A DNA stretch of 64,000 bases, taken from assembly GCA_031271045.1 (NCBI GenBank), contig JAISWO010000029.1, forward strand, positions 49,034 to 113,033, written 5' to 3'. The stretch comes from Tannerellaceae bacterium. GTDB lineage: Bacteria > Bacteroidota > Bacteroidia > Bacteroidales > Tannerellaceae. This document shows, one piece after another, positions 17,134-25,491 of the stretch (positions within the stretch are counted from its first letter, which is position 1; every line of letters begins with the position of its first letter). Below the pieces are notes generated by a model. The model searched no databases and had not been told where the DNA came from. It was given only the letters and a program-made list of their open reading frames with translations. Made by a program: the position numbers and the translations under genes.

Positions 17134-18171
17134 ATGAAACCGATAAATTTTTGTAGGATTAAGAGGGTCGCCGCCATCTGCCTGATATGTCTTCTGTCGT
17201 CCGTAATGCCGGGATGTATCCAGGATGATTTGTCGGTGTGCGGATTACGTGTTATGCTCCGGTACGCAGAGCGGAATGCGACGCAGGATGTTAACAGGTT
17301 CGCATCGGATGTAAAGCAAGTTAGCTTGTTTATTTTTGATGCGGAAACAGATCTTTTCTTAAGTGAGCAATCGGCGACCGTTGATCAGATGATAGACAAT
17401 TGTATGTTGAGCCTCAATGTTTTCCCCGGCGATTATCATTTTGTTGCCTGGGGCAATGTGGCTGAAGATTATGAGTTTGAGCCCTTTATAAAAGGCCAGA
17501 CCACCCTGGATGAAGCGATCATCACATTGAAAGCTCAGAACAATATGGTGGATGAATATCCCGACGATTTGTATTTTGGCTCCAAGACCTATACCGTATT
17601 ACCGGATTTGCAGGCAAATCAGCAGATTGTCATTGATCTGGTAAATAACACGAAGCGGATTCATGTCATTGCCACAGGACTGTATGATGAGAATTCCATC
17701 CTGGAAGAAGATCCGCAAAACCCCACCTTCCGCGCCGAGATCAGTTCCAGGAACGGGAGATATACATTTGATAATAACCCTGACCCCACGGGGGGACAGT
17801 ATACTTATATACCTCGCGAACGTTTTGAAGTGATTACCGAAGGAGGAGATGAAGAAGGAGCTTTGCTTTCCGACTTTGTTGTCCTGCGCGAAACAAGCAT
17901 CAAAGAAGCCACCAATTCGTCTTTGCGGATTTATCATCGCGGCAATACCCGCGCCGGCGGAGAAGGAGAAGAGGAATTTTACAGCGTATCACTCACCGAT
18001 CTGCTGCTTATTGTAGCATCTTTGGAAGAAACTACGATCGAAAACAAGGACGAATTCACCCTCAATATATTTATCAACAAGACGAATGGTAGCGTTACAA
18101 TCCGAGTCAATGAATGGACTCCTGTTCCTGTTCCCGGTGGTGAATTTGGTAACGGCATCTTAGGCTATTAA
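17134..18171 (+). CDS. FimB/Mfa2-type fimbrial anchor lipoprotein
   Basis: 345 residues. The N-terminal signal ends in a lipobox (SSVMPGC, Cys 28). The body matches the FimB/Mfa2 family that terminates fimbriae and anchors them in the outer membrane: GLRVMLRYAERN, QVSLFIFDAETDLF, FPGDYHFVAWGN, LYFGSKTYTV and the second-domain motif IVIDLVNNTKRIHVIATGL. In P. gingivalis the Mfa2 and FimB anchors control fimbrial length. It lies 396 bp after the fimbrillin, separated by the hairpin and 21-bp array, and 19 bp before the next fimbrial lipoprotein. Confidence 0.9.
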   Translation: MKPINFCRIKRVAAICLICLLSSVMPGCIQDDLSVCGLRVMLRYAERNATQDVNRFASDVKQVSLFIFDAETDLFLSEQSATVDQMIDNCMLSLNVFPGDYHFVAWGNVAEDYEFEPFIKGQTTLDEAIITLKAQNNMVDEYPDDLYFGSKTYTVLPDLQANQQIVIDLVNNTKRIHVIATGLYDENSILEEDPQNPTFRAEISSRNGRYTFDNNPDPTGGQYTYIPRERFEVITEGGDEEGALLSDFVVLRETSIKEATNSSLRIYHRGNTRAGGEGEEEFYSVSLTDLLLIVASLEETTIENKDEFTLNIFINKTNGSVTIRVNEWTPVPVPGGEFGNGILGY

Positions 18172-18190
18172 CCGTAAATACATCATAGAT

Positions 18191-19579
18191 ATGAAGAGAA
18201 ACCTAATATACATCTTGCTCTCCGGAGTCTTGCTCGGAATGGCAGCCTGTTCTTCGGAGGAGATCCGGAAAGAACCAAAGCCGGACGAAGAGCCTTATGA
18301 GGGCGAAACAGTCCCGGTGGAGATCCCGCTCCAGACCCGTGCGGTCAATGACGGTAATCCGGAAAATGTAATAACAAACGCCCGCCTGATCGTTATTAAA
18401 GGGACAAAAATAACGAACAACAAACCGTTCACCATCTCAACACACAATTACACGAACGATAGCGTGCATGTGTACGACCTTATACCTGTCGGGGCGATTG
18501 AGCTTTTTCTCATCGTAAACGAAAAGACGGAATGGAATTTGGCCTCCCTCACGATAGGCACGACTTGCCTTCCAAACGATTTTGAACGGAGAATACTGTC
18601 GCATGCCTCCATGCCGATCGTAGATGCCACTCATCCGATACCGATGTACCGGCAATACCGGAATCTGATTGTATCGCCAACGAGCCAACTATCAATCAAC
18701 GGCACGCCGGTTACCGATATGGGGGTGGTGGAACGCCTGTATGCGAAAGTAACCCTTCGCCTAAGCTCCATATTTGCGGAACTGGCCAATGGAGGAGAAC
18801 CGATTCAGTTGGATAGTATGTCCATCCGTTCGATACCCAAATATTCCTATTTCGGCCCCCGCCATCTGTATCAGGAAAATGCGAACACAAACTATTTCGA
18901 TAGCCCCCGCACCCACCGCACGGCGGCTTATGAGGTTGATAACGCCCATTTCCTGGATACGATCGTCTATTACGTGCCGGAACATAATGTCTTTTATCCT
19001 GCACATGCCACGTACCTGGCCGTTAAGGTTAGTCTGAAAGACAATACGGACGTCGACCAGCAAGTGGAATATAAAATAGTGGTTGGCGACGGCATCACAA
19101 CCTGCACCAACGACTCCATGCTGAACGGCATGCAGGGCGGCGTATTGCCGTTGACGAATCTGTTCATTACCCGCAATACCCACTATCACTTTACCGCAAA
19201 AATAGTGAGCTTCGACATACGGGGAGAACAGGAGATCGAAATACGTCCGCAGATATTAGCCTGGAATGAAGTCGCTCTTCCTGTTGAATTCAATGATTAC
19301 ATTTTTCAAGTTTCGCAGAATGAGTTTTCGCTTGCTTCAGGCACTGCCGTGAACGGTATCATTTTGAATGTACTCACCGACCACCCGAATGGCTGGACTG
19401 CAACGACGACGAACCCCACCAGGATTCCGCTGGTTATATCCTCCGGAACAGGTGTGCAAGGCGCCGGAGATTGTTTAAAGTTCAATTATAACGGCGCCGC
19501 GATTACGAATCCGGCAGCGGATACCATAAAGGTGCAAGTCGGAAAAGTGACCAAGCATATTGTAGTTAAAAATTTGTAG
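18191..19579 (+). CDS. Fimbrial accessory lipoprotein (tip/shaft minor subunit)
   Basis: 462 residues with lipobox GMAAC (Cys 20) and an Arg-containing motif QTRAVND near residue 55, equivalent to the fimbrillin maturation site. The middle section (VVERLYAKVTLRLSSIF, YYVPEHNVFYPA) resembles minor fimbrillins of the Mfa3/Mfa4 or FimC/FimD kind. The last 90 residues (IFQVSQNEFSLASGTAVNG onward) look like a BACON-type beta-sandwich. It is likely an adaptor between shaft and tip. Which minor-subunit class it belongs to cannot be settled by eye. Confidence 0.8.
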   Translation: MKRNLIYILLSGVLLGMAACSSEEIRKEPKPDEEPYEGETVPVEIPLQTRAVNDGNPENVITNARLIVIKGTKITNNKPFTISTHNYTNDSVHVYDLIPVGAIELFLIVNEKTEWNLASLTIGTTCLPNDFERRILSHASMPIVDATHPIPMYRQYRNLIVSPTSQLSINGTPVTDMGVVERLYAKVTLRLSSIFAELANGGEPIQLDSMSIRSIPKYSYFGPRHLYQENANTNYFDSPRTHRTAAYEVDNAHFLDTIVYYVPEHNVFYPAHATYLAVKVSLKDNTDVDQQVEYKIVVGDGITTCTNDSMLNGMQGGVLPLTNLFITRNTHYHFTAKIVSFDIRGEQEIEIRPQILAWNEVALPVEFNDYIFQVSQNEFSLASGTAVNGIILNVLTDHPNGWTATTTNPTRIPLVISSGTGVQGAGDCLKFNYNGAAITNPAADTIKVQVGKVTKHIVVKNL

Positions 19580-19621
19580 TTAAGAAATTAGTTTACACAG
19601 ATAAGAAGGGGAGAGAGAGAA

Positions 19622-22081
19622 ATGAAAAGATTGAAAAGATTGAATGGATGGTATGTATGTTGGTTGTTGTTACTTACGGCGGCTTGCAGTACGGAAGAGA
19701 CTCTGCTTGATCCGACGACAAGATCCGGATCGGATGTAACTATCCGGATTACTTTCCCGGAGGCGGTGCAGACTACGCGCGCCATCACGGCAACCGACGA
19801 AAACAAGGTGACGCATGTGGATCTTCTCGTCTTTACCGACGATGGTAACACCAACTTCCTGGACGATAAGTTTGCTTATAAAATAGCGGTCAATTCCGGT
19901 ATAACCGGCACAGGGGCGGAGAAATCGTTTACCGTTCCTTTGGAAAACATGACGTCTGCCAGACAACGGATCGTGCTTCTGGCCAATTTGCCGGCAGCCT
20001 TGAGGACAACTGTAATAGACGTTTTGGATGATTCCGATGTCGGAGTCACTACGATGAAAAGCATTATCGGCCAACTCCGGTACACAGGCGCTCCCTGGCG
20101 GACAGCTCTTACGTCGGGCAATTTCACGGCCTTTCCCATGTTCGGCCAGATGTTTGAATATAAACAGATCGACCACGATCATCAAATCACCACTCCGATT
20201 GATATCAATATGATACGTTCCGTAGCGAAGATTGATGTTGGAGTCGACATCGGCGGCTCGGCGCAAGGGTTTGGTACGGTTTTCTCGATTAATAAGATTT
20301 ACCTGTGCAACGCGAGCGATTCGGGATATGTAGCGCCGCATGACGATTATATACGACAAACGCCGGAACAAACGCTTATCGGGAAAACCAACGTAGCTGC
20401 TACCCGTACCGGTGATATTGAGTATACTTTCCCGTCCGGGAGGGACTTCTTTAATTCGATCTATGTGCCGGAGACCGACTCTCTGATCGTAGTGGGGACA
20501 GACAGCATCAAACCGGCTTACTTGGTGGTTGACGCACAGTATAAGGGAGTACAACGTTTTTACCGGATTGACTTCACGAAGGATGCGAAATATGTCCCCT
20601 TGTTGAGAAATCATAAATACGTGGTTAATATCCTGGGAATACGAGCCGATGGATACGCAACACTTGCGGAGGCTAAAAACGCGCCGCTGACAACACTGAA
20701 TTTCGAAGTCATCCTCGATGGCAACTCTAATATCAACGACATTTCGGCCTATACGATAGGTGATCAACTTCAATATATCTTGGGAGTGAGCGTCAACGAA
20801 TTGATTTTCGATTGGGAGAATAACTGGATCGGCAAGCCTGCAACAGGCGGATCGGCCTATTACACCGTGAGAGTCTTTTCTACATACAACAACGGGGAAT
20901 GGGCTGTCGAGTACACGCCTTCCGGCCTTACGGCTACCAAACAGTCGGCTACCGAATTGCGCATCTCCTCAAATAATACGAACCATACCGGCGTAGAAAG
21001 ACCGGCATTGCTCAACGACTCCGTACGGATCAGGGCCGGATTCCTCACCAAGGGCATCTCCGTACGTCAAACGGGAGGAGCGAACAGCGTCGTAGCCAAA
21101 TTTGCCAATGGCGCTACGACGGCGACCGTCCGCCTGCCGCTGGGCTTGGTCAATGCAGCCCGCCCCTATGCGTTCAGCGGGAAAACCATCGACGCATTCG
21201 GCGATAGCATTTTATGGCAGGAAAGTGGAACCGGTGTGACCTTCACAGCCAGCCTGTCAAACGGAACGCCTGCATGGCAACAATATATCACTGTGACGGC
21301 AACCGTTCCCAATGCCGCGGCCAATAAATATGCCAATGCCGTCGTTGCTCTTACCTGGGAAAGTGCGGGAGACGTCGGGTCGGTCGGAAGCGAAGAACCG
21401 CGCGACGTGGTCTGGAGCTGGCATATCTGGACAATGCCCGAAAACTTTGAAACGACTTATACTTCGGGAGGAGACGTCAATGCCGACTTCCATAATCCCA
21501 ACCAGGGATTACTGATGAAGCGAGTATTGGGTAAAGGCGCAGCCAGCCATCTGGGGCTATTTTATCAATGGGGGCGTAAAGATCCTTTCACCCGTAGCCT
21601 GGATGGAATTACCCCGGCCATCTTCCATGACACACCCGTAGTTGTGGCTGACAATCTTGCCAATGCCATCCGTTTGCCTTCGACCTTCTACAGAGGCACC
21701 AGCGCTTCGGACTACGACTGGTATGGAACGACGCACAACAATACCCTTTGGAGCGACTCTCCAGAGCCGGGCACAAAGACTTTCTATGATCCCTGTCCCG
21801 AAGGCTGGCGCGTACCACCTCACTATACGGATCCAGCCCTTTCCCCCTGGGCAAACGAAACCAATCTTGTTCGGGCGGAATACGCCAATGGATATATTCC
21901 CTTTGTGGGTGTCGCGGTGGGCAGTGGATACCTCTGGACGGCCTCAGTCCACGATAACATTACGTCTCGTTGGGTGGCTATACCCTCCTCTCCCGGATCA
22001 CCGATTTCTCATACCAATTCCCTCGGTAGAGCTGGCGGCCTGTCGGTGCGGTGTGTCAAAGATTTGAAGCGTAAATATTAA
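19622..22081 (+). CDS. DUF4906-like fimbrial tip adhesin lipoprotein with FISUMP-like C-terminus (copy 1)
   Basis: 819 residues. Lipobox LTAAC (Cys 21), then the fimbrillin-type processing region (VQTTRAITATDENKVTHVDLLVF, residues about 48-70; key residues Arg 52 and Ala 53). Following fimbrillin-like domains are a BACON-type segment near 390-490 and a C-terminal FISUMP-like lectin-fold domain from about 595, with WSWHIWTMPENF, LGLFYQWGRKDPF, YDPCPEGWRVPP and LSVRCVKD at the end. This combination is the usual tip adhesin of Bacteroidales fimbriae. It is paralogous to the product at 25492. The ligand is unknown. Confidence 0.85.
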   Translation: MKRLKRLNGWYVCWLLLLTAACSTEETLLDPTTRSGSDVTIRITFPEAVQTTRAITATDENKVTHVDLLVFTDDGNTNFLDDKFAYKIAVNSGITGTGAEKSFTVPLENMTSARQRIVLLANLPAALRTTVIDVLDDSDVGVTTMKSIIGQLRYTGAPWRTALTSGNFTAFPMFGQMFEYKQIDHDHQITTPIDINMIRSVAKIDVGVDIGGSAQGFGTVFSINKIYLCNASDSGYVAPHDDYIRQTPEQTLIGKTNVAATRTGDIEYTFPSGRDFFNSIYVPETDSLIVVGTDSIKPAYLVVDAQYKGVQRFYRIDFTKDAKYVPLLRNHKYVVNILGIRADGYATLAEAKNAPLTTLNFEVILDGNSNINDISAYTIGDQLQYILGVSVNELIFDWENNWIGKPATGGSAYYTVRVFSTYNNGEWAVEYTPSGLTATKQSATELRISSNNTNHTGVERPALLNDSVRIRAGFLTKGISVRQTGGANSVVAKFANGATTATVRLPLGLVNAARPYAFSGKTIDAFGDSILWQESGTGVTFTASLSNGTPAWQQYITVTATVPNAAANKYANAVVALTWESAGDVGSVGSEEPRDVVWSWHIWTMPENFETTYTSGGDVNADFHNPNQGLLMKRVLGKGAASHLGLFYQWGRKDPFTRSLDGITPAIFHDTPVVVADNLANAIRLPSTFYRGTSASDYDWYGTTHNNTLWSDSPEPGTKTFYDPCPEGWRVPPHYTDPALSPWANETNLVRAEYANGYIPFVGVAVGSGYLWTASVHDNITSRWVAIPSSPGSPISHTNSLGRAGGLSVRCVKDLKRKY

Positions 22082-22102
22082 CTACTTCTTATTTTGAAAA
22101 CA

Positions 22103-24106
22103 ATGAATAAATATCTCTTAATATTATCCGGTTTGTTGGTTTTTTCAGGTGCAACCTTGAATGCACAAGCTGTCTACAACAAAGGAAAACTTTATGTAGG
22201 ATCCTCTTCAACGAACGCAAATTTGTATATCAAAGGACACTTGCGGATGACTGGGAGCGGATATATTGCTCATGAAGGAAAAACGGTGTTGACCGGCGAT
22301 TTGATCAACGACGTGACAGCGAATACGGTCTTTAGTACCCGGAACGGTTCGTTCGAGTTCAGAGGTGATAATGCCCAGCAAATACGGGGAACGGCCAATA
22401 AGGCGACAAGTTATGTTACGTTCCCCAATACGGTGATAATCAACAATAAGAACTCCAACGCCGCGAATACGACCGTTACGATTGATCCCTCCAAGGGGAT
22501 CACGGTCAAGAACCTGACGTTCACGCGCGGCAGGTTGGTGGTCGAGTCCACAGCGCGTATGGAGGGAACGCAGCGGGTAACGGATATTGCTCATCTTTAT
22601 GCAGAAACGGGTGGAACTATTGTCTATAAGCATGGACAGAGTGATCCGGTGAACGAAGGAGCCGTTCAAGTCAATTTAGCTATGGGCGACAATTGGAACA
22701 ACGGACGTATGGTCGGATTTTCATCCCCGTTCAAGAATATATATGCTGATTACTTTTTCTTCAATTTCCTTGCCAAGCCCGACACAACCGGCCTCTATGC
22801 GCGGACGAATGACTTTTGGATAAAAGATCCCAAGGTCTCCTTGCCGGCCGGTCGCGGTTATTTCATGGGTCAGGGATTGGTGCCTTGGGGTGACTCTTAT
22901 TATATGGAGACGCTCAACCCGGCTTATGCTTCGGCACAATATGCAGATGCAGCGAAAGACATTTTCATTTTCGCCCGTCGCTTTGCACCAGCCTCATTTA
23001 CAAGTTTTGTGGCTGCCGCTTATGGGAATACCGTTCCTTTTGAAGGAGAAGAGTTAAATACAGGCAATGTGACGGTGGCATTGTCTCAAGGTTATAATTT
23101 TTTGGGCAACCCGTTCCTGACGCCTTTAGATCTGAAGGAATTATTCGGTACGCCTTCTACCTCTACGTGGGGGGCTGCTGTAACGGACCTGGAGCGTACG
23201 GTATATAAGCTGACATCAGGTCATGCCGAGTATCTTCCAAACCGCGAGTTTGAGTTTGGTACTACGTATCTGAATGCTCAGGCAGTAGGAGCGACTACTT
23301 CCGATACAATTGCCCCTATGCAGATGTTTGTTGTCCGTAAGACGACGGCTGGAAATGCTAATTTTATTATTCCGGCCTCCAAGCGAGTGCAGGCTTCCTT
23401 CCCTCACCTGAGGAGCGAGACCGCGCCAGTGGTAGATGAATTGCTCATTGAAACGCAGGATGGTTTGACTGGCGATTTTGACCGTCTGTGTGTAGTATTC
23501 CGGAACGGCGCCTCTTTGTTGGCTAACGACCGCTACGATGCCGTTAAACTGTTTAATCATACAGGCGGCGTCAACCAGATATATACCCGTTCTTCCGACA
23601 ATAGAAATTTGATAACAAATGTAATACCATCCAACACAAAGAGTATGGTCATGTATCTTGAACCTTCCGCACGGCCGCAGGAAGTCACTTTGCGCGCCAG
23701 CCGTATACAGTCGATTTCGTCCGTTCCTCAAGTAGTGCTCGAAGACCGTCAAACGGGGAAGGTCACGAACCTGAAGCAAACATCCGTTTATCGTTTCCAA
23801 TCGTCTCCTTCCGACAGAACAGACCGTTTTGTCCTGTATTTCAGGGATGCCCCTACGGCTGTCGACGAGATCTACTCACCCGTTTTCCGTGCCGGTTACG
23901 AATCAGGCGGTATTGGTGTGTATGGCTTGAAAGACAGTTGGATCGGACGTGACGCTTTGGTGTACGATATGTTAGGTCAATTGCTTTACCGCAGTAAGGT
24001 TATTCAAGCGCCGTCTATGCGGATCGAAAGAAGTTTGTCTAAAGGTATCTATATGGTTAAAATAGCGGGAGAAAACACAGTTGCAGCCAAATTCCTTGTA
24101 AAATAA
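22103..24106 (+). CDS. Secreted T9SS cargo protein in fimbrial operon
   Basis: 667 residues. The ATG at 22103 begins a Sec signal peptide ending ATLNAQA; an upstream in-frame TTG at 22094 is less likely. The N-terminal part (GHLRMTGSGYIAHEGKTVL and NTVIINNKNSN) looks like parallel beta-helix/repeat structure, a mid-region forms beta-rich modules (NFLGNPFLTPLDL), and the last 75 residues are a type A T9SS sorting domain: DALVYDMLGQLLYRS, then LSKGIYMVKIAGE and FLVK at the end. It is expected to be exported through the outer membrane by the type IX system and fixed to the surface. Start spacing of 21 bp puts it in the fimbrial operon. Confidence 0.82.
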   Translation: MNKYLLILSGLLVFSGATLNAQAVYNKGKLYVGSSSTNANLYIKGHLRMTGSGYIAHEGKTVLTGDLINDVTANTVFSTRNGSFEFRGDNAQQIRGTANKATSYVTFPNTVIINNKNSNAANTTVTIDPSKGITVKNLTFTRGRLVVESTARMEGTQRVTDIAHLYAETGGTIVYKHGQSDPVNEGAVQVNLAMGDNWNNGRMVGFSSPFKNIYADYFFFNFLAKPDTTGLYARTNDFWIKDPKVSLPAGRGYFMGQGLVPWGDSYYMETLNPAYASAQYADAAKDIFIFARRFAPASFTSFVAAAYGNTVPFEGEELNTGNVTVALSQGYNFLGNPFLTPLDLKELFGTPSTSTWGAAVTDLERTVYKLTSGHAEYLPNREFEFGTTYLNAQAVGATTSDTIAPMQMFVVRKTTAGNANFIIPASKRVQASFPHLRSETAPVVDELLIETQDGLTGDFDRLCVVFRNGASLLANDRYDAVKLFNHTGGVNQIYTRSSDNRNLITNVIPSNTKSMVMYLEPSARPQEVTLRASRIQSISSVPQVVLEDRQTGKVTNLKQTSVYRFQSSPSDRTDRFVLYFRDAPTAVDEIYSPVFRAGYESGGIGVYGLKDSWIGRDALVYDMLGQLLYRSKVIQAPSMRIERSLSKGIYMVKIAGENTVAAKFLVK

Positions 24107-24118
24107 AAATTTTTGTCA

Positions 24119-24126
24119 TACTTTTG
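24119..24126 (+). promoter_or_regulatory. -7 box (TACTTTTG) of AraC paralogue 4
   Basis: TACTTTTG matches TAnnTTTG, with TTG at 24096-24098 in about the -33 position, 85 bp before the ATG at 24212. Confidence 0.55.
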
Positions 24127-24211
24127 GACACCTTTCAATGTGTGGATGATGATAGATAAGAGGGATGATAATGAATGAGTGTTTACCATTGTATGACAAA
24201 TATTAAAGCCA

Positions 24212-25075
24212 ATGAATTACAAATTTGCTATAAAAGAACCGCTTTCGTTAAGGCTGTATTCACCAGCTCTACCGACAGGCTTTCGATTTCGTGAATTGGA
24301 GCAGGGGCATGTGTGGGGGGCAACAAACAAAGACTATCATCATTTATTCTTCGTATTGGAAGGTGATGCTGTTATCAGTTGTAATGAATTTACCAACCGT
24401 GCGATACATGCTGGAGAATTTATCCTTATTCCGATTGCAAGCGATATGATATGTAAGGCATTGTCTCCTTGCCGTATTTTGCTTTTCAGCTTTGAACAGT
24501 TTTTCCATCTTTCCGATCGGGATTATGTGCATGAAATCTGCGATATTGCATTGGGCATGACCTATGATTTCGTGCCGGCTACGATTCGTCAACCGCTGGA
24601 TAAATTCCTTTCCCATATCCTTTTGTATTTCAAACAAGGAATGAACAAACCCATCCTGCACGACATCAAACATATCGAACTGTCGATCATCCTGCGCTCT
24701 TTTTATACCAAAGAAGAAGTAGCGGCGATCTTCCACCCCATCGCCGGTAAAGCCATTGACTTCAGGATAGAAGTTATGCGCAACTATCGTAAAGTGGCGC
24801 ATGTGGACGATCTGGCCGCCTTGTTTGATATGGAAAAAAGAACCTTTGGACGGCAGTTCAAAAACGAATTTGGCATGTCGCCCTATCAATGGATTCTGAA
24901 CCAGAAAGCCAAGCATGTACGTTTCAGTTTGATTGAGTCGAAACAAACCTTGGATGCGATACGGAAGGAACATGGTTTTAAATTCCCGGGGCATTTCACC
25001 CGCTTTTGCAGGGAGCAATTCCAGACGACCCCTTCCAAGTTAGTCCGCAGTCTTCGCCCTCCGAAGATAAAATAA
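24212..25075 (+). CDS. AraC-type transcriptional regulator (fimbrial-locus paralogue 4)
   Basis: 287 residues, same architecture as the three upstream paralogues: sensor half (LFFVLEGDAVISCNEFTN, FILIPIASDMICKALSPC), linker IFHPIAGKAIDF and AraC DNA-binding domain (VDDLAALFDMEKRTFGRQFKNEFGMSPYQWI, then FPGHFTRFCREQFQTTPSKL). It sits between the first fimbrial operon and the second tip-adhesin/T9SS unit. It likely controls the latter, inferred from position. A strong terminator follows at 25130-25170, so the adhesin genes downstream are not simply read through. Confidence 0.88.
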   Translation: MNYKFAIKEPLSLRLYSPALPTGFRFRELEQGHVWGATNKDYHHLFFVLEGDAVISCNEFTNRAIHAGEFILIPIASDMICKALSPCRILLFSFEQFFHLSDRDYVHEICDIALGMTYDFVPATIRQPLDKFLSHILLYFKQGMNKPILHDIKHIELSIILRSFYTKEEVAAIFHPIAGKAIDFRIEVMRNYRKVAHVDDLAALFDMEKRTFGRQFKNEFGMSPYQWILNQKAKHVRFSLIESKQTLDAIRKEHGFKFPGHFTRFCREQFQTTPSKLVRSLRPPKIK

Positions 25076-25129
25076 TCACATCATTCCCGGCTTATTCCTT
25101 AAGCCCGACGTTCTATGTCGCGAAACATT

Positions 25130-25175
25130 TGTGCGACACCCTCAAAATCTTTTTATGAGAGTGTCGCACATTTTG
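25130..25175 (+). terminator. Rho-independent terminator after AraC paralogue 4
   Basis: TGTGCGACACCCTCA pairs with TGAGAGTGTCGCACA (one mismatch), followed by TTTTGCTTTT. The rest of the 25076-25491 gap holds the promoter of the next unit and otherwise nothing recognised. Confidence 0.88.
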
Positions 25176-25341
25176 CTTTTGGTGCACCTGAGGGCATCAA
25201 ACTCACGTAAAAAAGACACTTTTTCTGCATCACTTGAGGCACAAGGCTAAAATTATTTTTTAAAAACAAACTATTACTTATGAAAAACAGACATGTGTAT
25301 TTTTTTTAACTAATATTGCCTTTTTTCTCCAATACTTTTAC

Positions 25342-25349
25342 TATATTTG
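25342..25349 (+). promoter_or_regulatory. -7 box (TATATTTG) of the second tip-adhesin unit
   Basis: TATATTTG matches TAnnTTTG; the leader before the ATG at 25492 would be about 135 nt, long enough for regulatory structure, but none was identified. Confidence 0.58.
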
Positions 25350-25491
25350 CGGCAATAATAATGACACTGATAAATATGATCAGGCAAGAAACACATGAAA
25401 ACAAACATTGACCGTTTTTTCTGTTTTCAAGTGAAGTCTATTATGAAAGGTTTTTATGGATAGAAGAAATGTATTAAAATAGAAGAAAAAT

